From the NCBI RefSeq assembly GCF_046054155.1, contig NZ_JBEQCT010000003.1:1-64000 (forward strand): DNA of 64,000 nt, given 5' to 3'. The notes below the pieces were generated by a model. The model saw only the letters and a list, made by a program, of their open reading frames with translations. It was not told the origin of the DNA and ran no database searches. Positions 16,741 through 24,467 of this stretch are shown here, in pieces; positions within the stretch are counted from its first letter, which is position 1; every line of letters begins with the position of its first letter. Position numbers and translations under genes: made by a program. The stretch comes from Celerinatantimonas yamalensis. Its GTDB lineage: Bacteria > Pseudomonadota > Gammaproteobacteria > Enterobacterales > Celerinatantimonadaceae.

Positions 16741-16806
16741 GTGATGTCACTCACTTAGGTGAAAAAGTAAATAGAATAAATGCTATTAATAAGTGATCTA
16801 ATTCAC
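16741..16806. promoter_or_regulatory. Two CRP-like sites in the rha divergent promoter region
   Basis: TGTGATGTCACTCAC (16740-16754) and AAGTGATCTAATTCACAC (16791-16808) each contain the CRP core GTGA-N6-TCAC exactly. They lie 183-196 and 131-144 bp upstream of rhaB and 80-145 bp upstream of the AraC-family gene. Catabolite activation of rha genes by CRP is known in E. coli. RhaS half-sites probably lie between these and rhaB but I could not assign them with confidence. Confidence 0.65.
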
Positions 16807-16936
16807 ACATCAATGTAAATAAGCTAACTTCTTCGATTTTTTGCCATTCATAAACATCTGCTGACCAATTTTCCAAGGTTTCAAATTCATAGACTCGATA
16901 GTTTTAATAGCACAATAAGTGTTTAGGGAATCAATT

Positions 16937-18424
16937 ATGTATCAAGTGGTAGCTGTTGATCTAGGTGCGACAAGTGCACGCGTGATGCTGGCTCAATTTG
17001 ACCCATTAAACCAAAGCCTAAAGCTGCAGCAGATTCATCGATTTGCCAACCATTTGGTTAAGCGACATGGACAACTATGTTGGGATATTGAGCATCTTGA
17101 AAACGAGATTTTTACAACCCTAAAAGCTCTGGTGGTAAAAGGGAAACAAATTGATGCCATTGGTGTTGATTCTTGGGGCGTTGATTTTATCTGTCTCGAT
17201 AAGTTAGGGCATCGATTAGGGGAAGCGGTGTCTTATCGTGATGCTCGTACTCATCAGAGCAGCCGAGAGTTTTGTGAGCAGCTTGGGTTTGAAAAGCTCT
17301 ATCAGCAAACTGGCATTCAGTTTCAGCCGTTTAACACATTGTTTCAGCTCAAAGCCTTAAGCCAAGAGTCAACAGAGTGGTTTGATCAAATCGATAAGGT
17401 CTTGATGCTGCCCGATTACTTCCACTATCGTTTAACTGGGCAATACCATTGGGACTACACCAATGCCAGTACGACTGGCATGTTGAATTGCCATAGCGGT
17501 CAATGGCTTGATGAACTGGTGCGCGCTGCGGGTGCAAACCCTAACTGGTTCGCAACCACCGAGCTTCCTGGCACTGTGATCGGCCGCTGGGATGTGGATG
17601 ACGAACACTCGATTGCGGTGATCTCACCCCCGACGCATGATACGGCCGCTGCAATTGCCGCCGCGCCACTGATGAATGACTCAACCGCTTATATTAGTTC
17701 AGGAACATGGTCGCTGATAGGCATCGAAAGTCCTGAACCGTTGACCTCGTCGATAGCACAACTTGCTAATTTGACTAATGAAGGGGGAGCGAATCGGCAG
17801 TTTCGAGTGCTCAAAAATGTGATGGGTATGTGGCTAATTGAAGGCATCTTAGTTCATTGGCCTGCGCTTGATATTTGCCAGTTGTGTCAGCAGTCCAGCG
17901 AGGAAAAGGGCTTTGTCAGCTTGATTGATCCTAATGATCCCTGTTTTATCAACCCTCACTCAATGGTCGAAGCCATTGAGGACTACTGTGTGAGTCATGG
18001 ACAACCAGTGCCCCAGAGCGCTAGCGCTCTGGCTCGGTGTGTCTTTGACAGCCTAGCGCTGAGCTACCGTGATAGCTTGCAACAACTCGAGCAGGCCAGT
18101 GGTCGGCGTTTCAATGCGATTCGAATTGTCGGTGGCGGCTCGCAAAATCATCTATTGAATCAGCTTTGTGCTGACGTTTGTCAGCTTCCTGTGACCAGCG
18201 GGCCTGTAGAGGCGTCCGCGCTTGGCAATATTGGTTATCAATTGATTGGTCTTGGCGCGATTAAAGATGCTCAGACGTTGCGCCATATCATTGCCAATAG
18301 CTTTGCAGAAAAATCATTTTTCCCTCGTCTAACCCCAAAACTGAACTCGGCGATCACGCGTTTTCATCAGCTATCGCAAGTTTCCCCCAACAATTTGCAA
18401 TCTCAAATGAAGGAATATGTATGA
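16937..18424 (+). CDS. rhaB: L-rhamnulose kinase
   Basis: This 495-residue FGGY-family kinase has the ATP and substrate motifs VDLGATSARVMLAQF at the N-terminus, SWGVDFICLDKLGHRLG near 80 and YISSGTWSLIGIESPEP near 255. It phosphorylates L-rhamnulose to rhamnulose-1-phosphate. The ATG at 16937 is preferred because AGGGA lies 8 bp upstream and the family begins at this point. It overlaps rhaA by 4 bp (ATGA), so the two are translationally coupled. Confidence 0.95.
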   Translation: MYQVVAVDLGATSARVMLAQFDPLNQSLKLQQIHRFANHLVKRHGQLCWDIEHLENEIFTTLKALVVKGKQIDAIGVDSWGVDFICLDKLGHRLGEAVSYRDARTHQSSREFCEQLGFEKLYQQTGIQFQPFNTLFQLKALSQESTEWFDQIDKVLMLPDYFHYRLTGQYHWDYTNASTTGMLNCHSGQWLDELVRAAGANPNWFATTELPGTVIGRWDVDDEHSIAVISPPTHDTAAAIAAAPLMNDSTAYISSGTWSLIGIESPEPLTSSIAQLANLTNEGGANRQFRVLKNVMGMWLIEGILVHWPALDICQLCQQSSEEKGFVSLIDPNDPCFINPHSMVEAIEDYCVSHGQPVPQSASALARCVFDSLALSYRDSLQQLEQASGRRFNAIRIVGGGSQNHLLNQLCADVCQLPVTSGPVEASALGNIGYQLIGLGAIKDAQTLRHIIANSFAEKSFFPRLTPKLNSAITRFHQLSQVSPNNLQSQMKEYV

Positions 18425-19680
18425 ATACTCAGATTGAAAGTGCCTTTGCGCTGGCTAAACAGCGCTATGGCGAGCTCGGTGTCGATGTCAGTGAAGCGAT
18501 TGTTGCGATGCAGCAGATCCCCGTCTCGATGCATTGTTGGCAAGGCGATGATGTGGTTGGCTTTGAACAAGGCGCAGGCGCGCTAAGTGGTGGGATTCAA
18601 GCGACTGGAAACTATCCAGGCAAAGCGGTCAATGCCGCGCAGCTGCGCCAAGACTTAGAAGTTGCGATGCATTTAATTCCGGGCGCTAAGCGATTGAACT
18701 TGCATGCTATTTATCTTGAAACTGAGCAAGCTATCGCACGCGATAAGATCCAACCAGAACACTTTCAAGGTTGGGTGAAATGGGCTCAGCAGCAACAGAT
18801 TGGGCTTGATTTTAACCCAACGTGTTTCTCTCATCCCAATAGTGGGGATGGTTTTACCCTTGCGCATCAAGATGACCATATCCGTCAGTTTTGGATTGAC
18901 CATTGTAAAGCTTGCCGACACATTTCAGCCTATTTTGGGCAAGCGCTAGGCCGTGCATCGGTGATGAATATCTGGGTGCCTGATGGGATGAAAGATCTTC
19001 CCGTTGACCGTTTGGCGCCTCGCCGCCGATTGATGGAATCACTCGATGAAGTCATCTCCGAAAAATTAGATGAGCGTTATCACATGGATGCGGTAGAAAG
19101 CAAACTCTTTGGGGTTGGACTTGAGTCGTATACCGCCGGTTCCAATGAATTTTATCTGGGTTATGCCGCCAGCCGCGACATTATGTTGTGTCTTGATGCG
19201 GGTCACTTCCATCCTACAGAAGTGATTAGCGACAAAATATCATCTGCTTCGTTGTATGTGCGCCAACTATTACTGCATGTCAGTCGACCCGTGCGTTGGG
19301 ATAGCGACCATGTGGTGCTGCTTGATGAGGAGACCCAAGCGATCGCTCATGAAATTGTCCGTAATCAGCTTTTAGATCGCGTCCATATCGGGCTGGATTT
19401 TTTTGATGCATCCATTAACCGAGTGGCAGCTTGGGTGATTGGAACGCGCAATATGAAAAAAGCGCTCTTAAAAGCCTTACTTGAGCCAACAGAGCAGTTG
19501 CGGCAAATGGAACAGAGCCAGGATTACACCAGCCGATTAGCGTTGATGGAAGAGGGAAAAAGTTTGCCGTGGCAAGCTGTGTGGGATTATGCCTGCGCGC
19601 TTGAAGATGTTCCAGTGGGCAGCCATTGGCTTGCTAATGTCAAACAATATGAACAGCAAGTCTTAGCGCTGCGAGGTTAA
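18421..19680 (+). CDS. rhaA: L-rhamnose isomerase
   Basis: This 419-residue enzyme has exactly the E. coli length. Metal-binding segments DFNPTCFSHPNSGDG, CLDAGHFHPTEVISDKIS and VRWDSDHVVLLDEE are all present. It converts L-rhamnose to L-rhamnulose in the cytoplasm with a divalent metal. It lies between rhaB (4-bp overlap) and rhaD (2-bp gap). Confidence 0.97.
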   Translation: MNTQIESAFALAKQRYGELGVDVSEAIVAMQQIPVSMHCWQGDDVVGFEQGAGALSGGIQATGNYPGKAVNAAQLRQDLEVAMHLIPGAKRLNLHAIYLETEQAIARDKIQPEHFQGWVKWAQQQQIGLDFNPTCFSHPNSGDGFTLAHQDDHIRQFWIDHCKACRHISAYFGQALGRASVMNIWVPDGMKDLPVDRLAPRRRLMESLDEVISEKLDERYHMDAVESKLFGVGLESYTAGSNEFYLGYAASRDIMLCLDAGHFHPTEVISDKISSASLYVRQLLLHVSRPVRWDSDHVVLLDEETQAIAHEIVRNQLLDRVHIGLDFFDASINRVAAWVIGTRNMKKALLKALLEPTEQLRQMEQSQDYTSRLALMEEGKSLPWQAVWDYACALEDVPVGSHWLANVKQYEQQVLALRG

Positions 19681-19682
19681 TC

Positions 19683-20513
19683 ATGACTATTCAATTAAGT
19701 ATGAATGAAGCGCCCTTTGTTAAGGCGATGTGTAAGGCAACTCATGATGCTTGGCTAAAAGGATGGGATGAGCGAAACGGCGGCAATATCAGCTTATTGC
19801 TGGATGATGAAGTGGTTGCTCCCTATATCGATTTACTGACAGGTCAGCGAGAGTTGCAACTCCCCGAATCAATGCCTGAATTGGCCAATCGCTACTTTTT
19901 GGTGACCGGGTCAGGAAAGTTCTTTCGTAATGTACTCATTGAGCCAGAGGCGAATTTAGGTTTACTGCAGATTGCTGCCGATGGCTGTCGTTATCGCATC
20001 TTATGGGGGCTGACTGATGAGGCGGTTCCAACCTCTGAAATGTCGGCACACTTTCTCTCGCATGTCGCCCGTCTAAAAGCAAGCCAAGGGCGTAACCGCG
20101 TGATCATGCACTGCCATGCGACCAATTTAATTGCTTTGAGTTATGTGTTGGAGCCGAGCTCAGCGGTCATGACCCGCACCCTCTGGGAAGGGTCAACCGA
20201 GTGTTTGGTGGTCTTCCCGGAAGGTGTCGCTTTGTTGCCGTGGCTGGTACCGGGAACCGATGAAATTGGGCAAGCAACCGCCGAAATGATGTTAAACCAT
20301 CAATTAGTCTTATGGCCCTTCCATGGCGTGTTTGGTAGTGGATCAACCCTTGATGAGGCATTTGGGCTGATTGATACGGCGGAAAAATCAGCGCAAGTCA
20401 TGGTGAAAGTTCGCTCAATGGGAGGCGCTCATCAACGTATCACGCGAGATCAGCTTTTGGCATTGGCGGATCGCTTTGGCGTAACTGCGAATCCAGAAGC
20501 GCTCTACCAATAA
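19683..20513 (+). CDS. rhaD: Rhamnulose-1-phosphate aldolase
   Basis: This 276-residue class II zinc aldolase has zinc-binding histidines in VIMHCHATNLIALSY and LWPFHGVFGSG, with the acidic residue in VPTSEMSAHF. It splits L-rhamnulose-1-phosphate into DHAP and L-lactaldehyde. DHAP enters glycolysis; the lactaldehyde is a substrate for the Fe-dependent dehydrogenase upstream of the cluster. Confidence 0.97.
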   Translation: MTIQLSMNEAPFVKAMCKATHDAWLKGWDERNGGNISLLLDDEVVAPYIDLLTGQRELQLPESMPELANRYFLVTGSGKFFRNVLIEPEANLGLLQIAADGCRYRILWGLTDEAVPTSEMSAHFLSHVARLKASQGRNRVIMHCHATNLIALSYVLEPSSAVMTRTLWEGSTECLVVFPEGVALLPWLVPGTDEIGQATAEMMLNHQLVLWPFHGVFGSGSTLDEAFGLIDTAEKSAQVMVKVRSMGGAHQRITRDQLLALADRFGVTANPEALYQ

Positions 20514-20573
20514 TTATAACAATAATGTGGGCACCGCCCATTCACCTCTATCACTACAAAAAGGCTGACTATT

Positions 20574-21611
20574 ATGATAGGAACAATTATCTCAGGCATT
20601 GGCTGGCATACTGTCGGTGCTGCATCGGCTGCTTCTTTTTATGCGCCAATTAGTAAGGTAAAACAATGGTCATGGGAAACGACCTGGGCCATTGCAGGTT
20701 TATTCTCGTGGATCCTTCTACCATGGGTTGTTACTTGGTTTTTAGTTCCTGATTTTGCAAGTTTTTATGGTGGAATTACCGTCAAGGCGTATCTTGCAAT
20801 GTTCTTTTTTGGAGCGATGTGGGGGATCGGCAATGTGAACTACGGGTTGACCATGCGCTACTTAGGCATGTCGCTGGGGATCGGCGTTGCTATCGGCGTT
20901 ACCTTAGTGGTAGGCACATTGTTACCGGTGATTGTGAATGGCACTTTTGGCCATCTGGTGACGACTCAAAGCGGTCAAATTACGATGCTGGGTATTATGA
21001 TTGCGTTGGTCGGTATAGCGGTAGTGACCTATGCGGGCCATCAAAAAGATAAAGTTCTTGGACAGACTGCTTCAGAATTTAATCTCAAAAAAGGTCTGAT
21101 TCTGGCGGTTTTTTGCGGAATTTTTTCGGCGGGGTTTGCTTTTGGCCTCAACGCAGCTGAACCGGTTAAAGAGGCATCGCTACAGATCGGTATTAACCCA
21201 CTTTATGCGATGTTGCCTAGCTATGGCATTATTATGGGTGGCGGCGCATTGATTAACTTCTCCTATTGCCTTATTCGATTAGCCGTTAAGTCGGATTTAT
21301 CGATTCGCCATGACTTTTCATTTCCTGTTAAAAGCCTATGCATTAATGGATTGTTGGCCGCAACAGGCGGTGTCATGTGGTATCTGCAGTTCTTTTTCTA
21401 TGCATGGGGTGAAGCGAGTATCCCGCAGAGTTTATCGTTTGTGAATTGGATGCTCCACATGAGTATCTATGTTTTATGTGGTGGGTTAGTCGGGTTAGCG
21501 CTAGCTGAATGGCGTGGCGTTGGGTCTCGACCGGTCCGTATTTTGTGTCTAGGTATGATGATTATCGTCATTGCGGCTAATGTTGTTGGTTTGGGAATGG
21601 CGACGGCTTAA
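20574..21611 (+). CDS. rhaT: L-rhamnose-proton symporter RhaT
   Basis: This 345-residue inner-membrane protein has ten predicted membrane segments and matches RhaT from E. coli (344 residues). Examples are the start IGTIISGIGWHTVGAASAAS, GAMWGIGNVNYGLTMRYLGM and FCGIFSAGFAFGLNAAEPVK. It takes up L-rhamnose with protons. In E. coli rhaT is a separate transcription unit beside rhaSR; here it is inside the catabolic operon between rhaD and rhaM. Confidence 0.96.
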   Translation: MIGTIISGIGWHTVGAASAASFYAPISKVKQWSWETTWAIAGLFSWILLPWVVTWFLVPDFASFYGGITVKAYLAMFFFGAMWGIGNVNYGLTMRYLGMSLGIGVAIGVTLVVGTLLPVIVNGTFGHLVTTQSGQITMLGIMIALVGIAVVTYAGHQKDKVLGQTASEFNLKKGLILAVFCGIFSAGFAFGLNAAEPVKEASLQIGINPLYAMLPSYGIIMGGGALINFSYCLIRLAVKSDLSIRHDFSFPVKSLCINGLLAATGGVMWYLQFFFYAWGEASIPQSLSFVNWMLHMSIYVLCGGLVGLALAEWRGVGSRPVRILCLGMMIIVIAANVVGLGMATA

Positions 21612-21625
21612 ATGGAGATCGAATA

Positions 21626-21943
21626 ATGATTCGTAAAGCGAGTGTGATGTCTGTGAATGTTGATTGTCATGATGAGTATCGTCGTCGCCATGACGAAATT
21701 TGGCCCGAAATGGCGCAACAACTAAAAGCCCACGGGGCACATCATTATAGTATTTACTTGAATGAAGCCACAAGCGAGCTTTTCGCCTATGTTGAAATTG
21801 AAGATGAACAGCGCTGGCTGGCAATGGCTGATACTGAGGTCTGTCAGCGCTGGTGGGCGATGATGTGTGACATTATGGCGAGTGATCCTGAAGATCACAG
21901 TCCGATTGCACATGAGTTGCAGCCGATTTTTTATTTGGACTGA
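21626..21943 (+). CDS. rhaM: L-rhamnose mutarotase
   Basis: This 105-residue protein has the RhaM catalytic His22 in RRRHDEIWPEM and the conserved double Trp in VCQRWWAMMCDIM. It interconverts the anomers of L-rhamnose so that the isomerase receives the right form. It is last in the operon, 14 bp after rhaT, and is followed by a terminator at 21978. Confidence 0.96.
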   Translation: MIRKASVMSVNVDCHDEYRRRHDEIWPEMAQQLKAHGAHHYSIYLNEATSELFAYVEIEDEQRWLAMADTEVCQRWWAMMCDIMASDPEDHSPIAHELQPIFYLD

Positions 21944-21977
21944 TAAGCAGTTTCAATAGGTTGAGTGAGTCATCATG

Positions 21978-22008
21978 AGCCGGTGGATGCCGGCTTTTTT
22001 TATTTTTT
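21978..22008 (+). terminator. Rho-independent terminator of the rha operon
   Basis: The stem AGCCGG (21978-21983) / CCGGCT (21990-21995) with a six-base loop is followed by a long T tract to about 22007. It begins 35 bp after rhaM. Confidence 0.88.
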
Positions 22009-22651
22009 CATCCCTAAGAGCATATCCACTGCGCGACCTATTGAGATGTGTAGCCACGTGATTTGTGCCTCTATCAATGCTGCTGGTAGCTTACTTAGGT
22101 ACGTTGGATCCAACAGGGATAGTGGTTGAGCTTAAAATCTCATGATCACCTATTCAATGCTGTTCGGTGAGGTATTTGTCATAATAGATTTGAATCCGAG
22201 CTTTCATTTAATGTCTTATCGCATGCGTTGCCATAGAGAATCTTGTTTAAACATTTACTCATAATAATCTTAAATGTTGTTTTTAAGTCGGATCATAAAT
22301 CCAACCAATCGCGAGTTCGTACTTTTAGACAGGATAGAATGATTGAAAAGTCCTCAAGAGTGAGTGGTTCAAGCCGGTTGTGAAATGGCTCGACCCCTTG
22401 CTTTTCTGTATCAATCCAAATGATTTGTCCATACTATCTTCATCATGTCTATTTTGAACCTGTTGTCAGGTCGGGCGTGGCAAGGTTGCATATCAGGTCG
22501 TCTGGTTTCTATTTGCCAATGTTGACTTATCTGAACCTAGATGACCGCGAAGATATGTAAATTGAGGGCGATGCCAGAGTGCCTATGAATAGGATAAACT
22601 GTCTGCATTGACGTCACGAATTGGTTACTGGTTGACGGTCAATATGACATG
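22009..22651. other. Intergenic region of about 640 bp, no gene recognised
   Basis: No open frame has a credible start or product on either strand, and no clear hairpin, tRNA or repeat was seen. It separates the rha terminator from the convergent EAL gene. Confidence 0.5.
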
Positions 22652-23419
22652 CTACAAAGCGCTAAAATCTACGCTGGGCAGGTGCTCAAATCCCGGTTTA
22701 GCGAACAGATAGCCTTGCATAAGTTCAATGCCTGCATCTTGTAACCAGCGAAACTCTTCATTGCTTTCAACCCCTTCGGCAAGGGCTGTGATGTTGAGAT
22801 CGTCAAACATCGCTAAGCAGTGGGTCACGATGATTTGGCGGGTGGGATGAATATGGATATCGCGAATTAGGTCCATATCTATTTTAACGATATCGGGTTG
22901 AAACTCGGCTAATAAATTTAGCCCAGAGTTTCCAGAGCCAAAATCATCGGTGGCCGTTTTAAAGCCAAGTGACTGATAATATTTAGTGATATTCTTAATA
23001 TGATCGGTGTTGTTAAATTTTTCTACCTCGGTAAATTCAAACATAATCTGCTCGATGGGGAAATCACATTGACGGGCTGTCGCCAGTGTCGTGTGAATGC
23101 AGCGTTCAGGTTGATAAATCGCATTTGGTAAAAAATTAATACTCAACATTGTCTTGAGCCCTAGTTGAGCGGCCAGCCTAATGGCTTTCACTCGACATTG
23201 TTGATCAAAGGCATAACGATTATGTGCAGCAACGTTCGTCAAAATTGAATGAGCCGATTCATTGTGTAAACCACGAACAAGGGCTTCATAGCCAAAAATA
23301 CGCCGAGTCTTGCAATTAATAATGGGTTGAAAAGCCATGGTAAAGTCGAATGATAGCTGATCTGCATCACAGCAGTGTTGGCACTGCAACTTAGAAGTAG
23401 TTCCCACTATATTCTCCAT
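22652..23419 (-). CDS. Stand-alone EAL-domain protein (cyclic-di-GMP phosphodiesterase)
   Basis: This 255-residue protein is almost entirely one EAL domain. Catalytic and metal-binding motifs are intact: FGYEALVRG near 43-51, LSINFLPNA, FEFTEVEKF, TDDFGSGNSGLNLL near 156-169, VKIDMDLIRD and ALAEGVE near 212. It should hydrolyse cyclic-di-GMP to pGpG. A short N-terminal stretch with three cysteines (CQHCC, residues 13-17) replaces a sensor domain and might bind metal or respond to redox state; that is a guess. It is 87 bp downstream of the nucleotidyltransferase-like gene on the same strand, and the phytochrome-GGDEF-EAL gene is 1 kb away, divergent. Confidence 0.88.
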   Translation of the reverse strand: MENIVGTTSKLQCQHCCDADQLSFDFTMAFQPIINCKTRRIFGYEALVRGLHNESAHSILTNVAAHNRYAFDQQCRVKAIRLAAQLGLKTMLSINFLPNAIYQPERCIHTTLATARQCDFPIEQIMFEFTEVEKFNNTDHIKNITKYYQSLGFKTATDDFGSGNSGLNLLAEFQPDIVKIDMDLIRDIHIHPTRQIIVTHCLAMFDDLNITALAEGVESNEEFRWLQDAGIELMQGYLFAKPGFEHLPSVDFSAL

Positions 23420-23506
23420 ATACTTAGCTCGTCGCTCTTATCTACGTGCAAGACTAGTCGCTCTGGAGCACGAACGCAACGATCTCGAAATAAACTGCTT
23501 AAGACG

Positions 23507-24049
23507 TTAAGACTCAATGAGTATGGTTAGATTGGGCCATTGCTTTAACCATTGTTTGTGTTTGATCCGCTGTTCAAAAATTGCTTTTGCACGCTTGGGG
23601 TTGTGGGTCACCGTTAGCGCAAACAAGGCATCAAAGCCAAAAGCACTGGCACACTCAAATTGCCCACTAGCAACTTGACGGATGGCAACTGCTGTTTCTT
23701 GTTCAGGCCAATAGCGCATTGCATCGAGTGAGCTGAGGTAGGGCTGATCGCCATTACGCTGATGCATCAATGCTTGGTTGCGAACTTGCCAATTAAGTTG
23801 TGGCATGGCTTCGCGCAGTTTCGCCTCGTAATAAAGATAACGGGTTGGCTGTGTTTCATGGCGATTAAAGTAGATCAGATCAACATCGTTTAACGGTGTC
23901 GGGGAGGCCTTATGGTGAAGGTGATCCCACACCATATTACGTACAAAGCCAGCAGCTAAATAATGATCGGGCAATTGCAACTGGTTAGCACATGCCAGTG
24001 CTTCAAGACGGAGTGGGTCATTTTGAACTAATTCGATAACTCGGTGCAT
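23507..24049 (-). CDS. Nucleotidyltransferase-family protein (DUF925-like)
   Basis: This 180-residue cytoplasmic protein has the short nucleotidyltransferase pattern GFVRNMVWDHL (residues 34-44) followed by LNDVDLIYFN (57-66). The DVD pair would bind metal. MRYWPEQETAVAIR and ESAFGFDALFAL-like segments follow in the family; here the latter reads CASAFGFDALFALTV. Members are widespread single genes of unknown substrate. It may share a transcript with the downstream EAL gene. No toxin-antitoxin partner is visible. Confidence 0.75.
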   Translation of the reverse strand: MHRVIELVQNDPLRLEALACANQLQLPDHYLAAGFVRNMVWDHLHHKASPTPLNDVDLIYFNRHETQPTRYLYYEAKLREAMPQLNWQVRNQALMHQRNGDQPYLSSLDAMRYWPEQETAVAIRQVASGQFECASAFGFDALFALTVTHNPKRAKAIFEQRIKHKQWLKQWPNLTILIES

Positions 24050-24467
24050 AGGCAGAGATTTTGATAAGTGAGAGATGATTTCAGATTTGATACTAACGGA
24101 CTCGTTCTTTTATGCCAAATAGTATTTGTTAATCGATCTGAGTGGTATTTTTTACACGAAAAGGTTTCTATTAAATAAAACAGCAATATAAAATGAATAT
24201 TTCCATAGTTATCTGTAAGATACAAAAATATAGAATATCATTCTCATAGTTTTTATAAATTGAATTGTAAATTTAGGATGGCTGCTTTATTGGAACGATA
24301 ATCAGTGATTTTTCATTCCGCTATTTCTTTACTCACGTACCTGCCTAATATAGCTATTCTATAACTAATATTAAAGATTAAGTACAATCGGTATCGGGTT
24401 GTTAGACAAATTTTTAAACAGAGCTGAGTGCATGGAAACCAAGGGTGTTTAGCGCCTCAATGGATAT
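24050..24467. other. AT-rich divergent intergenic region upstream of bphP
   Basis: These 418 bp lie between the start of the nucleotidyltransferase gene and the phytochrome gene. They must hold both promoters, but no clear operator, sigma-54 or sigma-28 box was found. Confidence 0.45.
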
